Source of the DNA: Caldanaerobius fijiensis DSM 17918
Lineage (GTDB): Bacteria > Bacillota > Thermoanaerobacteria > Thermoanaerobacterales > Caldanaerobiaceae
Direction of reading: 5' to 3'
Assembly: GCF_900129075.1 (NCBI RefSeq)
Contig: NZ_FQVH01000010.1
Location: 1-64,000 of the forward strand
Length of the DNA: 64,000 nt
Translations under genes and position numbers: made by a program
Notes under the pieces: generated by a model
What the model saw: the letters and a program-made list of their open reading frames with translations, nothing else
The model's database searches: none
What the model was told of the DNA's origin: nothing
Shown: piece after piece, positions 19,055 to 28,728 of the stretch
Numbering within the stretch: the stretch's first letter is position 1
Layout: each line of letters begins with the position of its first letter

Positions 19055-20623
19055 ATGTCGTTCAGTAAACCTAATCGTAGCCTGGCAACGAGGACACGGC
19101 TGCGTACACCAGACAGCTATTCACCTTTCAGTGGTATGTGTTCTGTGTGTTTGCTGGGATGTACTGGCACATGTGAAATCGGACAATCATCACTGAAGGG
19201 TAGAGAGGTTCTTTATCCACAGCCATTTGGAAGCATGACTTCAGGAGCTGAGAAGGACTACCCAATAGATTATTCTCATTTCAATATCATGGGTACGGCT
19301 GTGGGCGCTCATGGTATAGAGGCAGATTCTGACAAGGCAATATTTCCAGCAGTTAATGTAGAGGCTGAAATAGGAGCAGGAAATGACAAAATTAAGTTGA
19401 AGGTTCCGATTATTTTTCCGGGTCAGGGTTCTACTTTTGTAGCAAAGGATAATTGGGAAGGTTTTGCAGGTGGAGCTGCTCTGGTGGGTACTGTTGTTAC
19501 TGTTGGTGAAAACGTATGCGCAATGGATCCAAATAGCGTTATAGAAAACGGCAGGGTTATAGATTCGCCTGATATGAGGAAACGCATTGATGATTTCAGG
19601 CGCTATTATAACGGTTATGGTACTATTGCCGTACAGGCTAATGTTGAAGATACCAGGTTGGGAGTTCAAGAATACGCTATTGAAAAATTGGGAGTAGAAG
19701 CTGTTGAGATTAAATGGGGTCAAGGAGCTAAAGATATTGGCGGAGAGGTTAAATTAAATACACTTGAAAGAGCATTGCAGTTAAAAAAGAGAGGTTACAT
19801 AGTCTTGCCAGATCCTGAAAATCCAGAGGTACAAGAAGCCTTCAAAAAAGGAATTTTTAAAGAATTTGAAAGGCATTCAAGGCTTGGTATGGTTGATGAA
19901 GAGGATTTCCATAATAGAGTTGAACAATTGAGGAAGGCCGGTGCTAAATATATTTTCCTTAAGACAGGCGCGTATAGGCCCGCTGATTTAGCAAGAGCTG
20001 TTAAATATGCATCTGATAACAAAATAGATCTTTTGACAGTAGATGGTGCTGGAGGCGGCACGGGCATGAGTCCGTGGAGAATGATGAACGAATGGGGTAT
20101 CCCTACTGTGTACATTGAATCTCTCCTCTACAATTATTTATCAAGGCTTGCTGCCAAAGGGGCTTATATACCTACTGTAGCTATTGCTGGTGGATTTACG
20201 TTAGAAGATCATGTATTTAAAGCTCTAGCATTAGGTGCACCTTATGTAAAATTAGTGGGATTTGGGCGTTCTCCAATGACAGCAGCCATGGTTGGAAGAA
20301 CCAATGCGGAGTTATTTAAGCAAGGCAAGCTGAATACAAATGCTGGTAGTGTTGAAGAATTATTTGCGGGTTCTATCAAGTTAATTGAGCAGTATGGTAG
20401 AGATGAGGTTTCAAAGATGCCTCCTGGCGCAATAGCATTGTATACGTATATCGATAGGGTTGTTGCAGGCTTACAACAGTTAATGGCCGGAGCTAGAAAG
20501 TTTGCATTAAAATATATCACCAGGGATGATATAGCTGCTCTTACACCAGAGGCGGCACAGGTATCTGGTATAAGGTATATAATGGATGTGGATAAGGAAG
20601 AGGTTGACGAGATATTGAAATAG
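19055..20623 (+). CDS. Glutamate synthase-like FMN protein (GltB2-type)
   Basis: The 522-residue protein corresponds to the FMN-binding synthase domain of glutamate synthase, with DGAGGGTGMSPWRMM and AIAGGF segments typical of the flavin site. An N-terminal cysteine cluster CSVCLLGCTGTC (residues 28-39) could hold an iron-sulfur centre. It has no amidotransferase domain, so it cannot take ammonia from glutamine on its own. Such stand-alone GltB2 proteins are common in Clostridia and archaea, where their true reaction is often unknown. It is flanked by terminators and is therefore a single-gene unit. The synthase fold is clear; the substrate is not. Confidence 0.82.
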   Translation: MSFSKPNRSLATRTRLRTPDSYSPFSGMCSVCLLGCTGTCEIGQSSLKGREVLYPQPFGSMTSGAEKDYPIDYSHFNIMGTAVGAHGIEADSDKAIFPAVNVEAEIGAGNDKIKLKVPIIFPGQGSTFVAKDNWEGFAGGAALVGTVVTVGENVCAMDPNSVIENGRVIDSPDMRKRIDDFRRYYNGYGTIAVQANVEDTRLGVQEYAIEKLGVEAVEIKWGQGAKDIGGEVKLNTLERALQLKKRGYIVLPDPENPEVQEAFKKGIFKEFERHSRLGMVDEEDFHNRVEQLRKAGAKYIFLKTGAYRPADLARAVKYASDNKIDLLTVDGAGGGTGMSPWRMMNEWGIPTVYIESLLYNYLSRLAAKGAYIPTVAIAGGFTLEDHVFKALALGAPYVKLVGFGRSPMTAAMVGRTNAELFKQGKLNTNAGSVEELFAGSIKLIEQYGRDEVSKMPPGAIALYTYIDRVVAGLQQLMAGARKFALKYITRDDIAALTPEAAQVSGIRYIMDVDKEEVDEILK

Positions 20624-20626
20624 TTA

Positions 20627-20658
20627 AAAAGGGTAGAATAATTCTACCCTTTTGTTTT
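20627..20658 (+). terminator. Intrinsic terminator
   Basis: AAAAGGGTAGAAT and ATTCTACCCTTTT form a 13-bp stem immediately after the glutamate synthase-like stop codon, followed by a GTTTTTG tract. Confidence 0.88.
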
Positions 20659-20757
20659 TGATATTTTTGTATTATAATTATACATATGATTCTGCTGCAA
20701 AATATATTTGATGTGGGAGCAGAGAGTAATACATCTTAATAAAGAAGGGATATGAAA

Positions 20758-21297
20758 ATGATCGAGAAAAAAAATGAAGCTAATACAATAAAAGAAGTGC
20801 TAAGCTGGGTATGGACTATTTTCTTGGCTTTTTTGATTGCGGCGTTTATACGGACGTATATCTTTGAACTGGTAGATGTACCTACAGGTTCTATGCTGGA
20901 TACTATTCAGTTAAATGATAAATTTATTGTAAACAAGTTTATATACAGATTCGAGCCCATTAAGAGGGGCGATATTGTAGTATTTAAATACCCTGATAAC
21001 CCCTCTGTAAATTATGTGAAAAGGGTAATAGGTGTGGGTGGCGATGTTATAGACATAAAGGATGGCAAGCTTTATATAAATGGCGAACTGAAATATGAAC
21101 CCTATATAAGGGAGCCGATGGTAGGAAATTTTGGTCCATACAAAGTACCTAAAGACCATTTTTTTGTAATGGGTGATAACAGAAATGATTCATCTGATAG
21201 CAGGTACTGGGTCCATAAATATGTCAGCAGGGAAGCTATTATAGGCAAAGTGGTATTTAGAATATTACCTTTAAATCGAATTGGCCCTATTAAATAA
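20758..21297 (+). CDS. lepB: Signal peptidase I
   Basis: A type I signal peptidase of about 179 residues, the short Gram-positive form. One N-terminal membrane helix (about residues 14-33) is followed by the catalytic serine 45 in VPTGSM and the general-base lysine 88 in YVKRVIG. GDNRNDSSDSRYWG-like box E reads GDNRNDSSDSRYW. It cleaves secretory signal peptides on the outer face of the membrane. ATG 20758 is preferred over ATG 20752, since GAAGGGA lies 7 bases from it and only 1 base from the earlier codon. The gene stands alone between two terminators. Confidence 0.94.
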   Translation: MIEKKNEANTIKEVLSWVWTIFLAFLIAAFIRTYIFELVDVPTGSMLDTIQLNDKFIVNKFIYRFEPIKRGDIVVFKYPDNPSVNYVKRVIGVGGDVIDIKDGKLYINGELKYEPYIREPMVGNFGPYKVPKDHFFVMGDNRNDSSDSRYWVHKYVSREAIIGKVVFRILPLNRIGPIK

Positions 21298-21326
21298 TCC
21301 CTTGTGTTAATAAGGGATTATTTTTA
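21293..21326 (+). terminator. Intrinsic terminator after lepB
   Basis: AATAATCCCTT and AAGGGATTATT pair in an 11-bp stem that includes the lepB stop codon; a run of T follows. Confidence 0.85.
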
Positions 21327-21401
21327 TTTGGGACTTTAGGAAATGCTAGTATTATTAAATTTTATTATCAATTGAGAAATATTTACGATTTTTAATTAAT
21401 A

Positions 21402-21430
21402 TTGCAAAATGCGAATTTGTAGCGTATAAT
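21402..21430 (+). promoter_or_regulatory. Predicted sigma-A promoter of the CDF transporter operon
   Basis: TTGCAA (21402-21407) and TATAAT (21425-21430) are separated by exactly 17 bases, about 40 bases before the start codon. Confidence 0.65.
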
Positions 21431-21471
21431 ATATCGTAAAATATTTTTTTAATTGAAAAGGGGTTTTGAAT

Positions 21472-22338
21472 GTGGATAACTTTAAGAAAATAAGAAATGT
21501 ACTTGTTTCTATACTTTTTTTAAACATTTTAGTGGCTTTAGCCAAACTTTTTTATGGTCTTTATATAAAAAGTAGTAGCATGGTCGCTGACGGATATCAT
21601 TCTTTATCGGATAGCAGCGGAAACATCATTGGTCTTATAGGAATTTATATAGCTTCTAAACCTGAAGATACCGATCATCCATATGGTCATAAAAAATTTG
21701 AGACTTACGCTTCTATTTTTATCTCTGTCATGCTTTTTTTAGTAAGCTATGAAATACTAAAAAATGCCCTGACGAGATTTGTTCATCCTGTAAGGCCTCA
21801 GATTGATATAGATAGTTTTGTGATAATGTTAGTGACACTTGCAATAAATATATTTGTGTTTAAATATGAATATAGTGCAGGGAAAAAATTAAATAGTGAT
21901 ATCTTAGTATCTGATTCTCTCCACACCAGCAGTGATATATATGTTTCAATATCAGTCATTTTAACGCTTCTTGGAGTAAGATTAGGTCTTCCTGTTTATA
22001 TTGATCCATTGATATCCACAATTATATCTATGCTTATTATCAAAGCAGCTATAGGTGTTATTAAACACAGTTCTGCTGTGCTATGCGATAAAACAGTTTT
22101 AAACGAGGAGGAAATAAAAGATATAATCAAGGATTTTAATGAGGTTAAGTCATGCCATAAGATAAGAAGCCGCGGTAGAGAAGATGATATTTATGTTGAC
22201 CTGCATGTAATAATCGATCCAGATATGCATGTAGAGGACGCTCATCGTTTAGAGCACTCTATTACCGAACGCATAAAAGAGAAAATAAAAGGTGTGAAAG
22301 AAGTAGATGTCCACATAGAACCAGCTACAAGAAAATAA
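21472..22338 (+). CDS. Cation diffusion facilitator (CDF) transporter
   Basis: A protein of about 288 residues with six membrane helices and a cytoplasmic C-terminal domain. It carries the CDF metal-site pattern: ADGYHSLSD in helix 2 and SDSLHTSSD in helix 5, with HPYGHKKFE between helices 2 and 3. The C-terminal domain contains VDLHVIIDPDMHVEDAH, the dimeric metal-sensing ferredoxin-like fold. CDF proteins export zinc, iron, manganese or cobalt in exchange for protons; an H-D pairing in the sites is compatible with several of these. GTG 21472 is chosen for its spacing from AAAAGGGG; TTG 21466 is too close. Confidence 0.9.
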   Translation: MDNFKKIRNVLVSILFLNILVALAKLFYGLYIKSSSMVADGYHSLSDSSGNIIGLIGIYIASKPEDTDHPYGHKKFETYASIFISVMLFLVSYEILKNALTRFVHPVRPQIDIDSFVIMLVTLAINIFVFKYEYSAGKKLNSDILVSDSLHTSSDIYVSISVILTLLGVRLGLPVYIDPLISTIISMLIIKAAIGVIKHSSAVLCDKTVLNEEEIKDIIKDFNEVKSCHKIRSRGREDDIYVDLHVIIDPDMHVEDAHRLEHSITERIKEKIKGVKEVDVHIEPATRK

Positions 22339-22413
22339 AAGTCTTTTTATTTATTGTTAAAAAAACTGTTATAATATGATATAATTGTTTTAGTATTATA
22401 GGGAGATGCGAAT

Positions 22414-22665
22414 ATGAAGGGGAATAAGTTAAATATATGGAGGATAATTATTGCAATTGTCATAGGTAGTATTATAGGTAGTTATTTATCCGATTATTTT
22501 AGTATGTGGTATAAACCTCTTGGTTATTACAAAAACATCGGTATGGCTGCGCCAACGGCTATCGATTTGAATATCTTTAAAATATTATTCCAGATCTCGA
22601 TTAAAGCTAACATTGGAACAATAGTAGGTTTAATTATAGCTCTATATGTAAATAATAGAATCTAA
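22414..22665 (+). CDS. DUF4321-type small membrane protein
   Basis: The 83-residue protein has two hydrophobic helices (about residues 8-26 and 58-78) with a short extracytoplasmic loop. The size, layout and position just before maf-radC-mreB match the small DUF4321 proteins of Clostridia. The function is not known. Placement at the head of the cell-shape operon suggests a link with envelope growth, but that is inference. ATG 22414 has a GGGAG site upstream. It ends 9 bases before maf. Confidence 0.7.
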   Translation: MKGNKLNIWRIIIAIVIGSIIGSYLSDYFSMWYKPLGYYKNIGMAAPTAIDLNIFKILFQISIKANIGTIVGLIIALYVNNRI

Positions 22666-22674
22666 GGTGATGTT

Positions 22675-23256
22675 ATGGTAAAAATAATTTTGGCATCCCA
22701 ATCTCCTAGGAGAAGGGATTTGCTGGCAAGCCTAGGGGTTGATTTTCAAACAATTGCCAGCAATACGGAGGAAAATTTAAACACAAAGGACCCTGTAGAA
22801 CTTGTCACTGAGCTAAGTAGGCAAAAGGCTTTAAATGTAGCTTATCAGTTAGACTATGATTCAATTGTAATAGGAGCTGACACTATTGTATATGTTGATG
22901 GTAATATATTGGGTAAACCGGAGAATGAAATTGATGCTTTTAACAAGTTAAAATTATTGCAAGGGAGAAGCCACCAGGTTTATACCGGCATCTGCATTGT
23001 AAAGGTACCTTCTTATAAGATTATTTCTGATTACGCTATGACCCAGGTATGGATAAAATCCATGAAAGATCAAGAGATAAGAAATTACATTAAAACCGGA
23101 GAGGTTATGGATAAAGCCGGTGCTTATGCTATACAAGGCAGAGGAAGTCTTATTGTAGAAAAAATTGAAGGTTGTTATTACAATGTTGTTGGATTACCAC
23201 TAAATAAATTGAATGAAATGCTTAAACAATTGGATGTAGATTTGATGTGTATTTAA
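22675..23256 (+). CDS. maf: Maf-like nucleoside triphosphate pyrophosphatase
   Basis: The 193-residue protein has the Maf signature SQSPRRRDLL near the N terminus, then GADTIV and GKP motifs of the active site. Maf proteins hydrolyse nucleoside triphosphates, especially dTTP/UTP or modified bases, to monophosphates, and are linked to septum control in Bacillus. It lies in the usual maf-radC-mreB order. ATG 22675 is preceded by AAGGTGATG-type spacing directly after the upstream stop codon. Confidence 0.92.
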   Translation: MVKIILASQSPRRRDLLASLGVDFQTIASNTEENLNTKDPVELVTELSRQKALNVAYQLDYDSIVIGADTIVYVDGNILGKPENEIDAFNKLKLLQGRSHQVYTGICIVKVPSYKIISDYAMTQVWIKSMKDQEIRNYIKTGEVMDKAGAYAIQGRGSLIVEKIEGCYYNVVGLPLNKLNEMLKQLDVDLMCI

Positions 23257-23283
23257 TTTAACAATACATTAAGGGGGAGAAAA

Positions 23284-23976
23284 GTGGACGCATACAATAT
23301 TGCAATAAAAGACATGCCTTCTGATGAAAGGCCTAGGGAAAGAATGTTGAAATATGGTCCTGAAGTATTGTCAAATGTCGAATTACTAGCTATAATTATA
23401 AGGACAGGCACAAAGAATGAATCAGCGATCAAATTAGCAGAGAGACTTTTAAACCGTGCTGGTGAAGACGGTTTAAAATTTTTGTTAGATTCTTCTTTAG
23501 AGGAGCTGTCTAAGATAAAAGGAGTTGGACTTGCTAAAGCAGCTGAACTAAAAGCAGCTATTGAGTTAGGTATTAGAGTACAAAAAGCTGCTCGGAAAAT
23601 CCATACTATAACAAAACCACAGGATATAGCTGATTTATTGATGGTTGAAATGAGATACTTAAAGAAAGAGGTTTTTAAAATTGTGTTATTAAATGTGAAA
23701 AATCAGGTGATAAGTATAGAAAATATATCAATTGGCAATTTAAATTCATCTATAGTTCATCCAAGAGAGATTTTTAATGCTGCTATTAGGAAATATTCTG
23801 CTTCTATTATATTAGTCCACAATCATCCTAGCGGAGATCCAACTCCAAGTATGGAAGACATAAACGTGACAAAAAGGATTATAGAAGGTGGGAAAATTTT
23901 AGGCATAGACGTTTTAGACCATATTGTTATAGGCGATGGGACATATGTTAGTATGAAGCAAAAAAACATCATCTAA
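23284..23976 (+). CDS. radC: RadC/YsxA family JAB-domain protein
   Basis: The 230-residue protein has an N-terminal helix-hairpin-helix region with [14 protein letters not shown] and a C-terminal MPN/JAB domain with the metal motif [11 protein letters not shown] followed by aspartates. RadC proteins carry an intact metalloprotease-like site, but their role is not settled; the old link to DNA repair in E. coli was withdrawn. It begins with GTG 23284 after AAGGGGGAG. It sits between maf and mreB as in Bacillus. Confidence 0.92.
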   Translation: MDAYNIAIKDMPSDERPRERMLKYGPEVLSNVELLAIIIRTGTKNESAIKLAERLLNRAGEDGLKFLLDSSLEELSKIKGVGLAKAAELKAAIELGIRVQKAARKIHTITKPQDIADLLMVEMRYLKKEVFKIVLLNVKNQVISIENISIGNLNSSIVHPREIFNAAIRKYSASIILVHNHPSGDPTPSMEDINVTKRIIEGGKILGIDVLDHIVIGDGTYVSMKQKNII

Positions 23977-23999
23977 TACAGGGAAGGAGTTGTATTTAC

Positions 24000-25028
24000 T
24001 TGGCAAACAGTTATTTTTCTCGTGATATAGGAATCGATTTGGGTACAGCAAATACGTTGGCATATGTAAGAGGTAAGGGAATTGTGGTAAGAGAACCGTC
24101 AGTCGTTGCCATTAAGATCGATACGAAGCAGGTATTAGCTGTGGGTTCTGAGGCAAAAAAAATGGTTGGAAGAACACCAGGTAGTATTGTGGCTATAAGG
24201 CCTATGAAAGATGGTGTAATAGCAGACTTTGATGTTACTCAGAGTATGCTTAAATATTTTATTGGAAAAGCCATGCAAGGCAAGACAACTTTTAGAAAAC
24301 CGAGAGTCGTTGTAGGTATACCCTCTGGAGTAACAGAAGTAGAAAAACGCGCTGTGGAGGAGGCAACTATACAAGCAGGAGCAAAAGAAGTTCACCTCGT
24401 AGAAGAGCCGATGGCCGCAGCTATTGGGGCAGGCCTTCCAGTTGAAGAACCAACAGGTAGTATGGTTGTAGATATAGGCGGTGGAACTACTGATGTGGCA
24501 GTAATATCTTTAGGCGGTATTGTTACTAGTAAAAATTTGAGAATTGGTGGCGACGAAATGGACGAGGCTATTATCAATTATATTAAAAAAGAATATAATC
24601 TGATGATAGGTGAACGAACAGCTGAAGACGTTAAAATACAGATAGGTTCTGCTTATCCTAAAGCCAAGGAAGAGACTATGGAAATAAGAGGAAGAGATCT
24701 GGTGACGGGCCTTCCAAAGACGTTGAAAATATCATCCACAGAAATATTGGAAGCTCTTAAAGAACCTGTCACCAGCATTGTAGATGCAATTAAAATGACT
24801 CTAGAAAAAACCCCACCAGAGTTGGCTGCAGATATAATGGACAGGGGTATCATGCTTACAGGTGGCGGAGCTTTGCTTGATGGATTGGATAAATTAGTGA
24901 GACAAGAAACAGGTATGCCTGTACAAATAGCAGAGAGTCCGCTAGATTGTGTTGCTTTAGGAACTGGCAAAATCCTTGAAGAAATAGAATTATATAAAAG
25001 AGTATTGTCTGCGCCAAATAGAGTATGA
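24000..25028 (+). CDS. mreB: Rod-shape actin MreB
   Basis: The 342-residue actin-fold ATPase begins with [15 protein letters not shown] (phosphate 1 loop), followed by [15 protein letters not shown] (phosphate 2) and a [10 protein letters not shown] adenosine segment. MreB filaments under the membrane orient lateral wall synthesis by RodA and PBP2. It starts at TTG 24000, preceded by GGAAGGAG. mreC follows 14 bases after the stop. No truncation or unusual residue is seen. Confidence 0.96.
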   Translation: MANSYFSRDIGIDLGTANTLAYVRGKGIVVREPSVVAIKIDTKQVLAVGSEAKKMVGRTPGSIVAIRPMKDGVIADFDVTQSMLKYFIGKAMQGKTTFRKPRVVVGIPSGVTEVEKRAVEEATIQAGAKEVHLVEEPMAAAIGAGLPVEEPTGSMVVDIGGGTTDVAVISLGGIVTSKNLRIGGDEMDEAIINYIKKEYNLMIGERTAEDVKIQIGSAYPKAKEETMEIRGRDLVTGLPKTLKISSTEILEALKEPVTSIVDAIKMTLEKTPPELAADIMDRGIMLTGGGALLDGLDKLVRQETGMPVQIAESPLDCVALGTGKILEEIELYKRVLSAPNRV

Positions 25029-25042
25029 AAAGGGGTGTTATT

Positions 25043-25885
25043 ATGCCCCGCTTTTTAAAATATATTAGAGTATTTGCCATTATTTTAATTGTTTTAATCC
25101 TTATTATTATATCGGTAAAATCCTACAATGCATCATACGTAAATAAATTTGGAGGTTATATTTCCTTTTTAATAAAGCCGGCTCAAAAAGCTGTGTACGC
25201 AGTAAGCCAATATGTAAATGACGTATTTACCTCAATAGCTGAGATAGGCTCATTAAAGAGAGAAAATATAAAGTTAAAAAATGAGGTATTAAAGCTTCAG
25301 GAGCAAAATAGAAAATTAAAAGAGTTAGCTATTGAAAATAAACAGCTGCGAGACATGCTAAATTTTAAGAGAAAAAATGAAGGAATAAAATTCATTGGAG
25401 CAAATGTTATTGCCAGAAATCCCCTTGATACTTTTGATTTAATAGTCATAGACGTAGGCAAAAAAAATGGCGTTAAGCCAGGGATGGCAGTTATAACCAG
25501 TGAAGGATTGGTCGGCAAAGTGATACAAGTTTCTGAAAATTGGTCAAAGGTGCTTTCTATATTAGATCAGACCAGTGCTGTCAGCGGCATTGACGTTCGA
25601 ACAAGGGACACTGGAATAGTTCGAGGTAGTGAAGAAAATGGTGGCAATGTATTAACAATGGAGTATATACCTATTGACTCTAAAATGAAAGTCGGCGATG
25701 AAATAGTTACATCTGGCCTGGGAGGTATATTCCCCAAAGGTTTGTATATAGGTAAAGTTATAAGCATTAGCAGAAGTACTGGAAGTCTCATGAAAATTGC
25801 CAAGATAAAACCGGGTGCTGATTTTATGAGATTAGAAGATGTTTACGTGGTTTTATCGAATTCCCTTGATATAAATTTTAAATAG
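25043..25885 (+). CDS. mreC: Rod-shape protein MreC
   Basis: About 280 residues: one N-terminal membrane helix (about residues 9-25), a coiled coil (about 60-105) rich in lysine, glutamate and leucine, then the beta-rich MreC domain ending in MRLEDVYVVL. MreC sits outside the membrane and stimulates PBP2. ATG 25043 is chosen because AAAAGGGG lies 7 bases upstream; ATG 25025 overlaps the end of mreB and lacks a site. Second gene of mreBCD. Confidence 0.94.
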   Translation: MPRFLKYIRVFAIILIVLILIIISVKSYNASYVNKFGGYISFLIKPAQKAVYAVSQYVNDVFTSIAEIGSLKRENIKLKNEVLKLQEQNRKLKELAIENKQLRDMLNFKRKNEGIKFIGANVIARNPLDTFDLIVIDVGKKNGVKPGMAVITSEGLVGKVIQVSENWSKVLSILDQTSAVSGIDVRTRDTGIVRGSEENGGNVLTMEYIPIDSKMKVGDEIVTSGLGGIFPKGLYIGKVISISRSTGSLMKIAKIKPGADFMRLEDVYVVLSNSLDINFK

Positions 25886-25899
25886 GAAGGGAATCGACG

Positions 25900-26403
25900 A
25901 TGAGAAATATATTAATTTTTATTTTGTTTCTTGGTGCATTTATTGTACAGAGTACCCTTTTTAGATTTATAGGGATTTATGGTGTAAAACCTGACCTTAT
26001 GCTAATATTGTTGATATCTTTTGCATTGCTGGATGGCGGCCTTGAAGGTGCCATCCTCGGATTATTTATTGGATTTTTGCAAGATCTTTTCTTTAGCCCT
26101 GCTATTGGTATGACTATGATACCGTATTTTATCATAGGTCTATTTGCAGGTTATTACAATAACAAAGTATTTAAAGAAAAAACATTTACGGCATTTATTT
26201 TTACGTTCTTGTATTCGCTATTTTTTAATTTGATAATGCTGTTTGAAATATTTATTATAAATCACAGTGTTGATCTAAAAACAAGTATTATACACATATT
26301 GATTGGCACTTTATATAATTGCTTGATAATATTATTTAGCTACAGGTATATAGTACAATTAAATAACAAAAAACTGATGAAAAAGAATACAATTTTCAGG
26401 TGA
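25900..26403 (+). CDS. mreD: Rod-shape protein MreD
   Basis: The 167-residue protein has five or six hydrophobic helices and a GVKPDLMLILLISFALLDG segment near residue 30 that is typical of MreD. It is the integral-membrane partner of MreC in the elongasome. ATG 25900 follows GGAAGGG. The PBP2 gene starts 6 bases after its stop. Confidence 0.9.
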   Translation: MRNILIFILFLGAFIVQSTLFRFIGIYGVKPDLMLILLISFALLDGGLEGAILGLFIGFLQDLFFSPAIGMTMIPYFIIGLFAGYYNNKVFKEKTFTAFIFTFLYSLFFNLIMLFEIFIINHSVDLKTSIIHILIGTLYNCLIILFSYRYIVQLNNKKLMKKNTIFR

Positions 26404-26409
26404 GAAACA

Positions 26410-28629
26410 ATGGATGAAAAAAAGATAAAATCTAGGCTTAAGGTTTTTATTGCTATAATAATAATTATATTTGCTGTTTTATCAGCACAGCTGATCAATC
26501 TACAGATTATCAATGGCAGCATTTACAAGCAATGGGCAGATCAGATGAAAATAAGGAGTATACCAATACCAGCTCCAAGAGGCAATATATTAGATAGAAA
26601 CGGCGTTGTAATTGCTAATAATAGACCTGCTTATACGGTGGAATTAGTCAGGACGAATATAAAAGATCAAGATTTAAATAAGGTTATCCTCAAATTGATG
26701 AGGATACTGGTTGCCAATAATCAGCAATTTGTAGATAATTTTCCATTAAAAGTCAACCCAATAAGATATGATTTTAGTTATGGAGATGCCAATGTAAGTA
26801 AAAACATTCTTTTGCAAAGGGAACAAGCTTGGAAAAAAGCAAATAATTTACCAGATGATATAAGTGCAAAAGATGCTTTTGAAAAACTCAAAAAAGACAA
26901 TAAAATAGATGAAAAGCTCAGCGATGAGGATGCGAGAAATATTCTGGTAGTAAGAGAAGAAATGAAAAAACAGGGCTACATGTCATATAATCCTGTTAAA
27001 ATAGCTTCAGATATCGATGCTAAAACTTTAGCTCAAATATCAGAAAGATATGATCAATTACCTGGCGTTGTTATAACCATTGAACCTATCAGGCAATACC
27101 CTTATAAAAATGTAGGTTCCAATTTTATCGGCTATATGTCGCGCTTGCAACCAGAAGATATAAAAAATATCGCTTCAGATCCTAGATATTCATTAAATGA
27201 TCTTATTGGAAGGGATGGAATAGAGAGGCTGTTTGAGAAGGAATTAAAAGGAACCAATGGAGCTCAACAGGTAGAAGTAGATGCATTAGGCAGGATGATA
27301 AAAGTTCTTGGTGAAAAACCTCCAAAACCCGGAAATAAAGTATATTTGTCTATTGATATGAAACTTCAACAAAAGGCTGAAGAGGCGTTAAAGGATGTTA
27401 TGTCTAAGATACAAAATGGAGATGGTTATCAGAAGTTTCCTGCCAATATAGGGGCGGCAGTCGCTGTTGATGTAAATACAGGTGATGTATTAGCTATGGC
27501 ATCGATACCCAATTTCGATCCAAATATGTTTGCAAAAGGAACCCCTCTTACGAAATCACAAAGCAACTATATGTGGCCAAATGTTACCAATGCAATGACA
27601 CCACAACCGAGCTATGATTATGCGCGTTTAGGTACAGCTCCTCCGGGTTCAACCTTTAAAATGATTGTTGGTACAGGAGCGCTAATGGACCATGTGATTA
27701 CACCGACTGACCAGGTCTATTGTTCAGGGGTCTACACTTATCCGGGCAGTGGGAATCCTAAATGCTGGGCACCACATGGCTGGAACAATATTATAGAAGC
27801 CTTAAAAGTATCCTGTGATGTCTTTTTCTATGACACAGGAAGAAAATTGGGTATAGATAATATAGATAAATGGGCACGAGCTTTTGGACTTGGTCAGCCT
27901 ACAGGTATAGAGTTACCCGAGAGTAAAGGCCAGGTAGCAGGACCTTCTCAATATAAGCAAGATGTAATTTTATACCGGGTAAATTATTATCTTAATCAAA
28001 AAGTCATAGATAAAGAACAGTATAACGTTATATCCAAAATGATAATAGAAGGAGAAGATAGTGATAATATAATTTTCAAAAAATTAAAAGATGCTGGCAT
28101 CCCCGATAAATTACAGTATAAGTTCTGGCAGATTATAAAAGATTCTCAATGGAGATTGGGACAAACATTAAGTGCTTCTATAGGTCAGGAGTCTACTACA
28201 GTAACACCGTTGCAGATGGCTAATTATATAGCCACGCTAGTAAATGGTGGTATTAGATATAAGTTACACCTCATTGATAGAGTGGAAACCTATGATGGAA
28301 AACTTGTTTCAATCAATAAGCCTGCTATTGTAGAAAAATTAAATTTAAAACCTGAGGTTATTAATGTTATAAAACAAGGAATGTTAGGTGTTACTGAAGA
28401 GGGTGGTACAGCATCTGGTGCTTTTATCGATGCCCCGTATAAAGTTGGGGGTAAAACAGGAACAGCAGAGACAATAGGTCATGCCAATTATGCCTGGTTT
28501 GTAGGTTTTGCTCCGTTTGACAAACCTAAAATTGCTGTAGCTGTAGTTATATATCAAGGTGGACATGGAAGTTATGCTGCGCCTGTTGCTAGGGCAATTA
28601 TGGATCAATATCTTGGATATAATAAATAA
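26410..28629 (+). CDS. mrdA: Penicillin-binding protein 2 (elongasome transpeptidase)
   Basis: The 739-residue class B PBP has an N-terminal membrane helix (about residues 10-31), a dimerisation domain starting at PRGNILDRNG, and a C-terminal transpeptidase. The active-site motifs are PPGSTFK (serine in STxK), SCD in the SxN/D position, and KTGTAE. The S-x-D variant is also found in E. coli PBP2, so it is not a defect. The product cross-links lateral wall peptidoglycan with RodA as the glycosyltransferase. It follows mreD by 6 bases. Confidence 0.94.
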   Translation: MDEKKIKSRLKVFIAIIIIIFAVLSAQLINLQIINGSIYKQWADQMKIRSIPIPAPRGNILDRNGVVIANNRPAYTVELVRTNIKDQDLNKVILKLMRILVANNQQFVDNFPLKVNPIRYDFSYGDANVSKNILLQREQAWKKANNLPDDISAKDAFEKLKKDNKIDEKLSDEDARNILVVREEMKKQGYMSYNPVKIASDIDAKTLAQISERYDQLPGVVITIEPIRQYPYKNVGSNFIGYMSRLQPEDIKNIASDPRYSLNDLIGRDGIERLFEKELKGTNGAQQVEVDALGRMIKVLGEKPPKPGNKVYLSIDMKLQQKAEEALKDVMSKIQNGDGYQKFPANIGAAVAVDVNTGDVLAMASIPNFDPNMFAKGTPLTKSQSNYMWPNVTNAMTPQPSYDYARLGTAPPGSTFKMIVGTGALMDHVITPTDQVYCSGVYTYPGSGNPKCWAPHGWNNIIEALKVSCDVFFYDTGRKLGIDNIDKWARAFGLGQPTGIELPESKGQVAGPSQYKQDVILYRVNYYLNQKVIDKEQYNVISKMIIEGEDSDNIIFKKLKDAGIPDKLQYKFWQIIKDSQWRLGQTLSASIGQESTTVTPLQMANYIATLVNGGIRYKLHLIDRVETYDGKLVSINKPAIVEKLNLKPEVINVIKQGMLGVTEEGGTASGAFIDAPYKVGGKTGTAETIGHANYAWFVGFAPFDKPKIAVAVVIYQGGHGSYAAPVARAIMDQYLGYNK

Positions 28630-28728
28630 TTATGTTTTTGTCATATAAAGCAGGATTTAAGCGAATTTTGAAGAATAATTAATAACGAAGAATAATTAAT
28701 AATATATACTGTCATCTGGAGGCTGTAT

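Noticed and set aside
19241-19723. 160-codon open frame antisense to the glutamate synthase-like gene
   Set aside because: The plus-strand gene has full domain structure; the antisense frame has low-complexity content and no start signals.
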